NCBI GenBank assembly: GCA_024364735.1
Contig: JAGFNQ010000723.1
Coordinates: 921,264 to 985,263 of the forward strand
Direction of reading: 5' to 3'
Source: Boesenbergia rotunda
Lineage: Eukaryota; Streptophyta; Magnoliopsida; Zingiberales; Zingiberaceae
Length of the DNA: 64,000 nt
Shown here: piece after piece, positions 34,322 to 44,094 of the stretch
How positions within the stretch are numbered: the first letter of the stretch is position 1
Layout of the letters: each line of letters starts with the position of its first letter
Translations under genes and position numbers: made by a program
The notes under the pieces: generated by a model
Seen by the model: only the letters and a program-made list of their open reading frames with translations
The model's database searches: none
Told to the model about the DNA's origin: nothing

Positions 34322-36696
34322 TCAATGGAGGCGGCCGCATACTCTGGCTTGCTGGTACACCTTCCCCGGCCGGCAATAGTACCCCTTCTCCGGCGAGCAG
34401 TGGGCGTCCTCCGAGCAGACGCAGAGCCCCTCCAGCGCGCACCCTTCCCTCACGATGCTCGTCGCCCTCCCTTGCACTCCCAGCACCTGATCGCTCCACT
34501 CGCTCGAGAACAACCCCTCCGGATCAAACGCATCCTTCACCCTCAGGAACTCCCTCCCCTTGGCGTACTTCCTCGCCGCCCCCTCGAAGGCCAGGTTCCG
34601 GTTCTTGCCCCAGTGCGGCAGGCCGCCGTACTTGACCACCGCCATCTGCTCGATCTCCTCCAGCGCGTCCTCGTGCAGGCGGGGAGCCATCGGGTCGTCG
34701 CGGCTCCGGTAGTACGTTATGTCGAAGTCGACCGAGTCTTGCTGCTTCCCGAGGAAGGCCGTCGACGCCTTGACGAAGCGCATGAGGATGCCGTCGTACA
34801 GTTCGACGCCGCAGAGGGCGTCGGGGTCGAGGTCGCGGAGCCTCTGCACGTCGCGGATGAAGTCGGAGGCGTTGGGGAGGGCGAGGCTGACGGTGGTCTG
34901 GTGGAAGAACTCGCCGCGGATGCGGGGGTCCCACGGGCAGGAGGTGAGGAGCCCGTCGGCGGGGCTGCGGAGGCACCCGCCGGACGATTGGAGCTTGTGC
35001 TGGTACCCGATGACCGGGTAGCCGGTGAAGAGGAGTCCGTCGTTGGAGAGGCCGTATCCGAGTAGGCGGATGGCGGAGGTCGTGACCTTGGAGTTCAGGC
35101 ACTTGCCGCCGGCGTCTCCGACGGTCTCCGAGATCTCCTCTGCGTCGAAAAATAGCAAATCATTAGCCAAACTTTCACTTCGCCCCTATATTTTATCATT
35201 GTCTAAAAAACCTCCTAACTGTTGTTTACTTGGGAGGATATTGAGCAGAACAATGAAGGAGATCACATCGTCAAAACCAGTCCTTTTCGTCTCGACCCAC
35301 GTTATAATAATGATCGAGTATTTCACTTACTAATTTTGAGGGTAATCGATCATCGAGAATCTAAGAATTTCATCTTATTTTGTGAATTTTTCCCCCTCCT
35401 TCCATTAATGCTACATTCATTACTTTATTTTTCAATTCAGTCATTAATATTAGTCGACTCGTCTAATAAATGAAGTGCAGCAACACAGCGGTCAGAAAAA
35501 TTCAGAGGTGAAATGTTAAAAATATATAAAAACACAGGGGTATTTTGCAAGAAGCAGTCTGTCGAGAAGAAATCAATTTTTATTAATTCACCTGCTGACC
35601 GAGCAGCTTCCACCACCAAGGTCGCCGTGGAACGGAACCCGATGTAATCGAAACGGCCGTCGCCGGGAGTTCCGTCGGGGACCCGATCGTCGATGCGGTA
35701 GATAGCTCTCCGGTGACCGGGGTACCACGCCACGTCGGCGAACTCGTGCTGCTTGCCGAAAGCGACGAGCTTCGCCGCCAGATCCGAATCGTCGCGGGTC
35801 GAGAACGTGATCGACCTCTTGAACAGCGGCTGCACCTCCAACGTCACCTGCAAATTTAATTAATCCGGTGATTTTCACGGCGGGCGGGGTAAATTTTACT
35901 TTTTACCGCCGCAAAATTTTGATGGTATCATCATTCGCGAGTTTAAATTTCAGGGACTTTATTGAGATGGTACTGTTCGTAGGCGTACCTCCGAGATGAC
36001 TCCGAGGACTCCGAGGGAGACCTTGACGGCGTCCAACTCCGGGTCGCCGGCCTCCAGCACCCTCACCTTGGCGTACCCCTCCGCCGGCGTCGCCGGCGTC
36101 ACCAGGCGCACCCCCACCACGTACTCGTGCACGGCGCCGCCCTTCCCCCACAGCGAGCTCCCGTGCGACCCCGTCGCCAGCAGGCCCCCCACCGTCGTCC
36201 CCGACCAGTAGGTCGCGTGCGGCAGCGCCACCCCCGCCGCCGCCGCCGCCGCGATCACGTCCGCCAGCACCGCCCCGCCCTCCGCCCTGATCGTCGTCCC
36301 TCCCGCCGCCGCGACGACGCGGTTGAGTCGCCGCGTGCCGATGAGGACCCCGGCGCCGTCGCCGGCGCCGGGGCAGGACAGCTTCGGAATGCTGTGGGAG
36401 TAGCGCGTGACGACCTTCATCTTCCGGCCGGCGGCGGCGCCGGCGGCCACGGCCGCGACGAGCTCCTGCTCCGTGGACGGGTACACGACCTCGGCGGCGG
36501 AGCAGACGGAGCGGTCGGGGAAGGCGCCGTAGCCGTTGGCGAAGGTGCACTCGGTGGTGCCGCCGCGGGCGCACCGCACGGGCTCCGGCGGAGGGCTGCA
36601 ATTCACAACGCGGCCATGGAGCCATGGAATTAAAAGGCAGTAGTAGTGAAGCAAAACAAGACAAACTTTAACAAGCCCAATGATGACCCTTCTCAT
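34322..36696 (-). CDS. L-gulonolactone-oxidase-like (GULLO) flavoprotein, three exons
   Basis: Exons 36696-35989, 35847-35592 and 35139-34322 join in phase to 593 residues, the usual GULLO length. These aldonolactone oxidoreductases (vanillyl-alcohol-oxidase family) oxidise sugar lactones with FAD; Arabidopsis members are linked to ascorbate formation from L-gulonolactone. A hydrophobic N-terminus (about residues 4-26) suggests a signal peptide and an extracellular or secretory location. The FAD domain shows TRYSHSIPKL, RRLNRVV and GTTVGGLLATGSHGSSLWGK. The second exon starts the C-terminal ALO domain (VTLEVQPLFKRSITFSTRDD). The HWGK motif conserved in aldonolactone oxidoreductases is at about residue 497 in GGLPHWGKNRN. 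A Cys-rich tail follows. The first exon is extremely GC-rich. No defects seen. Confidence 0.9.
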
Positions 36697-37385
36697 GATT
36701 CAATTCGCACCACACACACACAAACATCCCGGTGACCTTTCCACTGCCATATATAACATTTATGCCAACATAAAACAAATTAAATAATTTATATTATATT
36801 AAAATTCCTTGAAATTATTACCATGTATGTATCCCTCAATGCTAACTCGAGCTAGCCTACCTTGAAATTATTGGGATAACAAGATTGGAATATGGTTGAT
36901 GCCTTCATGGAGATAGACAATAAATTAATAGTGGATGTGACTTAAGCGCAGTTAGTTGGCAGAATGAAAGACGGGATCAGTCTAGCACTATTTTATTTTA
37001 TTTTTATGCGATGCAGATCGGCCAACTCCTTCGGTGCTGGACGACGTGCACAGGCATTTACGTATCCATCGTTGACTCGACACGATGTTAAGTGCGCAAG
37101 GCACGCTGAGATCGCACGTCCTGTCCAACTATATCAGTGAGTGAGTGAGTGATGTCTTCCAATGAGATTGGTCTGATTCATCTGAGAATAAGCCATATGA
37201 AGTTGATCAGACCATGTGGCCTTGACTATCGGAGACGTCCAACTGGATAAATTGGGTCGATCGAGTCAAGAAGGTTAGAAGGGCTAGCCGACCAAGTTAT
37301 CATTGTCGTTTGGAACTCAAAGTGCCTGCCTTCGGGAGCTAGCTGTCCAAAGTCATCTTGTTGACAACGGATAATCTCTGATTCT
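36697..37385. promoter_or_regulatory. Upstream region of the lactone oxidase gene
   Basis: A short CA-rich tract lies next to the start codon (about 36708-36724). No other gene or motif was identified with confidence. Confidence 0.35.
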
Positions 37386-37590
37386 AGGTGGTAAAGGTGA
37401 TTCGTTCACCCCGTGCTCCCGTTAATCTGTCCCAAGATCAACTACGGAGAAGGTAAATTATGAGAGCTACTAGTCCGGATGTTGTGGCTAGTGCGTGAGG
37501 AGGATGGCACACTGACTTTGTCAAATTTTGACCTCAAACTTTTTGATGACAATATCCACGCACTAATCATTAGTCCATCCCGTGAGGACG
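37386..37590 (+). repeat. SINE-like dispersed repeat, copy 2
   Basis: Same repeat as 23725-23918, diverged by about a quarter by eye. It contains GTGGCTAGTGCGTGAGG, close to a tRNA box A, and TTTTGACCTCAAACT further on. Confidence 0.45.
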
Positions 37591-37704
37591 GATAATCTCT
37601 AGTTCTACTTGCTTGGCACAAGGGTGTTCCAATTATTCGTCAATCCGATAAGGAATTACTCAATCAGCAGTGGTCCAACTCGAGTCCGATTTCTTTGCGG
37701 TGCC

Positions 37705-38210
37705 GAGAAGTCATTTTGCATCATTAATATCTCTAGGAAAACTGAATTAACCAAATTGAAAAGAATATTTAAGGATGGAAATATAAATACAAAATCAGAA
37801 CAAGAAACTTTAAAGTCAAGTGTGTAGGAATAGTGCTACAATTTTAGCTTACTTTTGTCATATTTGATAGCTTTATTTCTTTATCAGAATAACAAACTAT
37901 TGAACAGTTTGGCACCTCTTTATCGTACATAAATTAGATTTGACAACAAATTGCTCAAAAGTTGAGATAACTTGGTACATGAACCTCCATGGGTAAATTT
38001 TTGCCATAGGATATAATCGCTCAGGCAGCTTGTTGCCAAAGAGGTACGATTTGACTCTCAACATGTGTAAAGACTATTTCAAATTATTTCATGTCTCCTA
38101 CCTATAAAAGTCGCTCGACTAAGACTAATAATTTATTCCTTTTCAAATTATGATTTTAAAAGAATATAATATCTTAATATTTTTTTTAAAAGAATATATA
38201 TATCTTCCAA
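37705..38210 (+). repeat. Dispersed repeat of about 500 bp, copy 1
   Basis: Closely similar to 54612-55060: shared runs include GTCATTTTGCATCA, GGAAAACTGAATTAACCAAA, TAAATACAAAATCAGA, TTTGTCATATTTGATAGCTT and TAATATCTTAATATTTTTT, in the same order. No coding capacity. Family unknown; both copies may be internal or LTR pieces of one retroelement. Confidence 0.6.
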
Positions 38211-38271
38211 CCACGTGTCATGACAAAAATTTTAAATTTTCCAAATAAAATGGAAATGACTAAGACACTTA

Positions 38272-38498
38272 GGCAATATTCGGTAAAAACTAATCTACCT
38301 AGTATATAATCAAGATTACATTATAAATTAATTATTTTATTTGATATAATTTTAAAATTATAATATAAAGTTATCTAGTTACAAAAAACTAATAAAATTT
38401 TATAATCTGAATTACAAGGCTAACAATATGTAATCTGGATTTCATTCCAAACTATTACATTACAAACTTGATTATATTATTCCAAACCAAACATAATC
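38272..38498. mobile_element. Tourist-like (PIF/Harbinger) MITE
   Basis: A 227-bp AT-rich element flanked by TTA at 38269-38271 and 38499-38501, the target preference of PIF/Harbinger elements. The ends GGCAATATTCGGTAAAAAC and the complement of TTCCAAACCAAACATAATC are imperfect inverted repeats. The interior repeats AATCAAGATTACATTA-like motifs. No ORF. Confidence 0.55.
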
Positions 38499-38501
38499 TT
38501 A

Positions 38502-39734
38502 GACATTACATAAAAAAAAGTTGAAAGACAATATTTTTTATGCGTTATTTATATGGATGAAATAGCATTGTTAAAAATTCTATTGTTAAAAGTCCGCTCA
38601 ATAGCGCTTAAAAAATGTTATATTTTTTTCAAAGACAATGCTTTTACAACATATAAAAATGTATTATTTTTTCTATTTACAAAATCATTGTCTATTATAT
38701 TTATATCACAAATTGCTTAATTAAACTCTTATGAATAACATCAATTAAAATATGATGAAAATATAACTGATCAATTTTCTTACTATTGAACGAGAAATAA
38801 TATGTTATACAATTCAAACAGAAAATATATAGACATAATCCATAAACGTTGAATACATGTTAAGTTTATATAAAAGCAAAAACCCTACATATATATACTA
38901 GATATGCATATTAGTTCCAACAAATCTTGCTTCTTGAATTGAATCTTTCTAGTTATATTACATCTTTTTAGAAATATATGAGTACCCTTCTTGGTAAAAT
39001 AAAAACCCCACTTTCAATTTCTTTTTATATTCATCTATGAGGAAGAAAATTATTACATTATAATTAAGATGATGCAGTTCACATAATCAATACATTAAAT
39101 CCAATGAACAGATTTGATAAAGATAGCAAATTAACAATAAATGCATCATCTATATATAGGAAACATCCATGATAATAGTCTTTAACAATGAATTGCTCTT
39201 ATGATGTTGAAAATTTAAACTTACCGGAAGAACATAGCTAGAATAGATAATGGGTGATTGCATGGTATGTAATCACATCAAAAAATTTTAAAGGTACTCA
39301 TCCTCTTGAAACTTTGCTGTAATTATTTTATTTTATTTATCTATAGAAACCACACATTCTATTTGAGATTGAAAACCTTATTAAACTAGAAATTTTCTAA
39401 AATATATTTCAATATAAAAAAAAGAAAGTATCTATCAGTAAATGCAACATAAGCTATGTCATTTAGGTTTCACTCTAGACTAATCATTATAAAGATGGCA
39501 GAGAATAAGGTGAATGCATTCTACACGGAGAAGTTCAAAGAACCCTAACAATGAGTGAAAATCCATCAAATTGAGAAACAGAAAACATGATGAATAACTC
39601 AAAGAATAGAGTTGAAAATAATCCATATAACAATAATTTGAACTTGATAAAATATTGATAGTTACTAACCAATGGCACCGTAGAAACAGAAACACCATCC
39701 TTGGAGCCTCTATGATGTATTCTTCCATAGTTTC
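38502..39734. other. AT-rich gene-free DNA
   Basis: No gene recognised. A 98-codon minus-strand frame at 39480-39776 runs into the solo LTR and matches no family I know. Confidence 0.45.
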
Positions 39735-40080
39735 TGTTAGAATTTGATGACCCAAATTCAATTTGATCCGGCCCAAAAAAATCGCGGTGCGACATATATT
39801 GTGAAAACTAAATTATGAAGAAAATTTTGGGCTCAGTGGTCGGCTCCGGTCTCGGGCCCGCACCCCCGCGGTACGAATCGTTCCCTATTTAAAGGGATTA
39901 TTTTTAGGATTCTGTATTATTATTATTATTAAGACTTTGAGTCGTCGACTTTGTATTCCACCAATCATCGTGATTTTTTCTCCTCTGCTCGTGATTTTTT
40001 TTCCCGTCAAGGGATTTCCACGTAAATCTTGTGTGTTCTCTATTATTCTTGTTGTCGTTTTTTCTGCTAATCTCGTTTCA
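39735..40080 (+). mobile_element. Solo Copia LTR 1 with a perfect target duplication
   Basis: 346 bp, TGTTAG...TTTCA, flanked on both sides by GTTTC (39730-39734 and 40081-40085). No internal region or primer-binding site. It shares start, end and most of its length with the solo LTR at 40469 and with the LTR ends at 5947-6092. Confidence 0.85.
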
Positions 40081-40468
40081 GTTTCAATAAATGATTGGGA
40101 GGCTAGGGAAAAACAGACGTACAATTTGAAGTTTTGGACTACATTGTCAAAATAAGATACTTAACAATTAGAACAAGTCAAATAACTTTGGGACCTCCCT
40201 AAGCTTGGAAACTGAAAATTTCTAGTTAGTTGCAATCCATGACAAACTTTTTAAAATCCAAAAAGGCATGTTGCCTGAAAGAAAGAGTCGTCTTTTAGAA
40301 CCCCCAAGGCCCCAACGAAAAAGAAGCAAGTCCTTTATTGAATGGAAAGCCCATAGCAGAGAACCTGTTGGTAACTCTTCTATAGATTTAATTTCAAGGG
40401 CTTTAATTATTTCATGCCTTGGCATCTCAAATAATTGCACAAAGTATATCAACATTAGCAAAAGGAAT
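40081..40468. other. Spacer between the two solo LTRs
   Basis: 388 bp. The minus strand is open for 79 codons (40222-40461, containing EMPRHEIIKALEIKSIEEL). I do not recognise it; it could be a decayed exon. Confidence 0.3.
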
Positions 40469-40799
40469 TGTTAGAGTTTGGTGACCCGAATTCAGTTTGA
40501 TCAAGTCCAAAAAGATCATGATGCGACATATATGGTGAAAACTAAATTATGAAAAAAAATTTTGAGCTATGTTGTGGTAGCGGAGGTCTCGGGCCGTTAA
40601 TGAATCGTTCCATATTTAAAGGGCTTATCTTTAGGGTTTTGGATTGTAATTAAGGCTTTGAGCCGCCGCCTTTGTATTTTATCATTCATAGTGATTTTTT
40701 CTCCTCTGCCCGTGATTTTTTTCCGTCTAGGGTTTTTCATGTAAATCTTATGTGTTCTCTATTGTTCTTATTGTCATTTTTCGTTGTAATCTCGTAACA
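40469..40799 (+). mobile_element. Solo Copia LTR 2 with a perfect target duplication
   Basis: 331 bp, TGTTAG...CGTAACA, flanked by GGAAT on both sides (40464-40468 and 40800-40804). Same family and orientation as LTR 1, but an independent insertion because the target duplications differ. Confidence 0.85.
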
Positions 40800-41186
40800 G
40801 GAATAAACAACACATAGACATATCCCCTCATTTTAAGCGATCATCGGAATTTTTTTCGGTTAAGCAAGTACTTAAGATAATTTTAGATCCCTAAGCAACA
40901 CATAGACTTTGTTAGAGTCACGTAAAGCTCCTATTATTCTTGGTTGTGAAACAAGTGTGACAATTTAAGATCCCTAAGCAACGAAGGTTTCAATTTCATT
41001 CAGAGCCTATTAAACATGAGAAGTTTAAATTATTTATGATGCTAGGTCATTCGCTAAGATTCATCTGAAGTTTAAATTATTTATGATGCTAGGTCATTCA
41101 CAAAGATTCATCTGTGTTTCCTAATTTATGCCGTGGCCAATAAAATTTTTTTATAGAATTAAATCGGTAACCTCCGGATTAATTAG
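40800..41186. other. Gene-free DNA with a 48-bp tandem duplication
   Basis: GAAGTTTAAATTATTTATGA...GATTCATCT occurs twice head to tail at about 41020-41113. No gene. Confidence 0.55.
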
Positions 41187-41685
41187 TGTTGGATACAAAT
41201 GAATAGGAAAAGAAATGAGAGGAAAGAAACTTCATTGTGAATGAGACTTTAGTCTATATTGAGAGTTTCAAGACATATTGATTGGTTTAAATTGATTCAC
41301 GAGCATATTAGTTATAAACAAATATATAGGGAGAGACTGTCTCTCATGTGTGGGTGCGCAAGGGGTGCAAATCCAAGACCCAAATTTGCACCGAACCAAG
41401 TTGACTTATGTACGAGTAAAACTTGCATGTGTCGAATGAGCCAGAGGTGCAAATCCAAGGCCCCCTTTTTGCTCTTTATAACAGCGGAAAGAGACGTTTT
41501 GATCTGGATGGGTTAATGAGCAGTAACTCCAGACATTTTGACCTAGGCGGTTAATGAGCAGTAAATGTCATTAATTCGGTTTTAATAATTGCATGGATCT
41601 AAGCCCTATATAAAGAGGCTATGACCAAGAGCAAAAAGGGCAAGGAAAAAAAGCAAAAATTTTCTTCCATCTTCGTTTTCCAAAT
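41187..41685 (+). mobile_element. Copia-type LTR fragment, left part, split by the gypsy element
   Basis: Starts TGTTGGATACAAATG and has a TATA motif (CCTATATAAAGAGG, about 41605-41618). It is interrupted at CAAAT by the gypsy element and seems to continue at 53911. Neither target duplication nor end could be fixed. Confidence 0.45.
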
Positions 41686-42772
41686 TGATCCGGGCGAGCG
41701 GTTTTTTATCAGGGACGAGAGCCCGGTCGGAGAAAACCCGGTTCAACCCGGCTCAAGGATGACAGAGGCCGGGGCGGGCAGAAGCTCAAGTCGGAATCAA
41801 GTTCACCCTGGGCCATGCTCTTGAGGCCGACCCCCCGAAGTCGAGCAATCGAGGCTGAGCTCTCGATGCTGACCTCCCGAGGTCGGGCGATCTAGGCTAA
41901 GCTCTCGAGGCTGACCTCTCGAGGTCAGGCGATCGAGGCTGAGTGATCGGGGCGGACCTCTCGAGGTCGAGCGATAGAAGCCGAGCTCCCGAGGCTGACC
42001 TCCCGAGCTCGAATGATCGGGCGGACCTCTCGAGGTCGAGCGATAGAAGCCGAGCTCCCGAGGCTGACCTCCCGAGCTCGAACGATCGAGGCTGACCTCC
42101 TGAAGTTGAGCTCTCGAGGCTGAGTGATCGGGGCGGACCTCTCGAGGTCGAGCGATAGAAGCCGAGCTCCCGAGGCTGACCTCCCGAGCTCGAATGATCG
42201 GGCGGACCTCTCGAGGTCGAGCGATAGAAGCCGAGCTCCCGAGGCTGACCTCCCGAGCTCGAATGATCGGGCGGACCTCTCAAAGTCGAGCGATAGAAGC
42301 CGAGCTCCCGAGGCTGACCTCCCGAGCTCGAACGATCGAGGCTGACCTCCTGAAGTTGAGCTCTCGAGGCCGAGTTCTCGAGAGCACGCTCTCGAGGCCA
42401 AACGGTCGAGGCCGAGTTCTTGACCCTCATCCCTCTAAAGGCCCCGTCAAAACTCTCCGTTAATTAGGGGTAGGATCACAGGATAGCAGACTGCTGTGTC
42501 AGTCTCACTCCGCCACTAAGACCGCCACTTACTTAGCTTAATCCCTGACTAATCTTCAACAAGATGTGACAGTTCGCACGCAGGAAGACCTTTTCACCCC
42601 CCTATATAAACCCCACATGTGCTTCATAGAGGGGGATCGCTGCCATTCGCAACCACACCACTGCAAGGAGAGATCTGTCCCGGTCCGACCTCCCAAGCTA
42701 CAGCAGACCCAGTCGGCTTGGTTAGACCGAGTCATTCGGGGGAGAACCGATCTTCGCTTGTCGACAGGATCA
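41686..42772 (+). repeat. 5' LTR of the Tat element
   Basis: 1,087 bp. From about 41820 to 42420 it is a minisatellite of roughly 70-bp units built from GAGCTCCCGAGGCTGACCTC and CGGACCTCTCGAGGTCGAGC. A TATA motif (CTATATAAAC) is at about 42601-42610. Compared with the 3' LTR it lacks 39 bp at 42459-42464. Confidence 0.92.
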
Positions 42773-42776
42773 AATT

Positions 42777-42794
42777 TGGCGCCGTCGGTGGGAA
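42777..42794 (+). other. Primer-binding site of the Tat element
   Basis: TGGCGCCGTCGGTGGGAA starts four bases after the 5' LTR. TGGCGCCG is the usual start of tRNA-type primer sites in this lineage. The second Tat element has the near-identical TGGCACCGTTTGTGGGAA at 62838. Confidence 0.8.
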
Positions 42795-42819
42795 TCTTTC
42801 GCCTGATCGAGAGCCGAAG

Positions 42820-43833
42820 ATGAGTGACTCCAATCGGGTGACCGTTACTCTTTCACAAGAGGACTTGGAGCTGCTGATAGAGGCCAGAGCCCGGAAATTA
42901 GCGGAAGCCCAGCAGGCAGCTGCCCGACCTACCCCACCGGGCCCGGCCGAGCACACCGCTCATGTAGGCACTGAGGGAGGGGTTCAACAGGAGGGCAGCC
43001 CACACTTTCACCAGGCGCTGTTCGGCCCGGCCGAGGGAGCAGGACAATCGGATCCGCACGAAGCTACATCTAGCCATACCCGAGCTAGCAAAGGGAAGGC
43101 TCCCTTTGTGTCGTTCCCGACTGAACGCACGGGATGTCCTTTCTCCAGCCAAGTCTTGAATGAGCCACTGCCCAAGCACTTCAGACCTCCGTCCGTCGCT
43201 GAGTACGGAGGAGCTACTGATCCAGAAGAACACCTGAAGAAGTTTGAAAATGCCTCGATGCTACATCAGTACCCAGATGACATTAGGTGCCGAGCCTTCC
43301 TGACCACTCTAGCCGGGCCGGCTCAGCGATGGTTCGACAGGCTCCCCGAAGGATCGATCAGGGATTTCTCTGATTTCAAGAAACTGTTTCTGCAACATTT
43401 TGCCAGTAGTAGGAGACATCACAAGACAAGCTTAAATCTATTTACCATGAAGCAGGGCTCCAAGGAGTCCTTAAAAGCCTACATCAGAAGGTTCAATCAG
43501 GTCGCCTTGGACGTGCCCACTGCTACGTCTGAGGTATTGGTCAGCGCCTTTGCTCAAGGTCTGCAAGAAGGCGAGTTTTTCAGGTCCTTGATCCAGAAGC
43601 CCCCGAAGGACTTTGAAAGTCTGCTGGGTAAAGCCAGCAAATATGTGGACGTTGAAGAAGCGCAAGCCGCTAGGAGGCCGGAGGTCAGGCCTACGTCCGA
43701 TAACCCTCAACAACATCAAAGGAGTATGCCTCCAGGAGGACCCCTCAGGAGCCCCAGAGCTATGGGACACCGGCTAGGAGCCGAGAGGGGAGTAGTTCAG
43801 CAAGTAGCCCAGGGTTGTGTCCCGTCCAGATGA
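42820..43833 (+). pseudogene. Tat element gag
   Basis: 337 codons from the ATG at 42820, about 50 bp after the LTR. Gag packages the element RNA. The retrotransposon Gag domain lies at about 43140-43640, with LPKHFRPPSVAEYGGATDPE, AGPAQRWFDRLPEGSI, FLQHFASSRRHHKTSLNLF and FNQVALDVPTATSEVL. The frame then closes at 43833. The next part is shifted and contains more stops before the protease region opens near 44095, so gag is no longer fused to pol as written. The Gag at 63.2 kb is a clear homologue. Confidence 0.85.
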
Positions 43834-44094
43834 CAGCCCTATTGTTCCTTCCATAATAGCCATACACACGATCTTCAGGATTGCTGGCAGGCCGGCAGAG
43901 GTCGGGGCCGCGCCGGTCGAGGTAGTCCGAGAGGAGCTCACCAAGGAGGTGGCCGAGGCCGAGGAAGAGCATCGCCTAACCAGCTCGAGCTCCAGGACCG
44001 ACCAGCCGCCCCTATAGCCCGAAGGCTATTCCCGACTCCAGGCTCGCTCGAGCCGGAGAACGCCAGCGAGGAACAGGCCAATCAGCAAAACTCT

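Noticed and set aside
34325..35065. 246-codon plus-strand ORF
   Set aside because: It is the GC-rich shadow of the lactone oxidase third exon, which has clear motifs on the minus strand. The same applies to 36127-36633.
39735..40799. A single small LTR element with two LTRs and a 388-bp interior
   Set aside because: Each LTR has its own different target duplication and there is no primer-binding site after the first, so they are two solo LTRs.
41925..42463. Long overlapping ORFs on both strands (also 52869-53562)
   Set aside because: They are by-products of the LTR minisatellite, whose units are open in several frames; the peptides are simple repeats and match no protein family.
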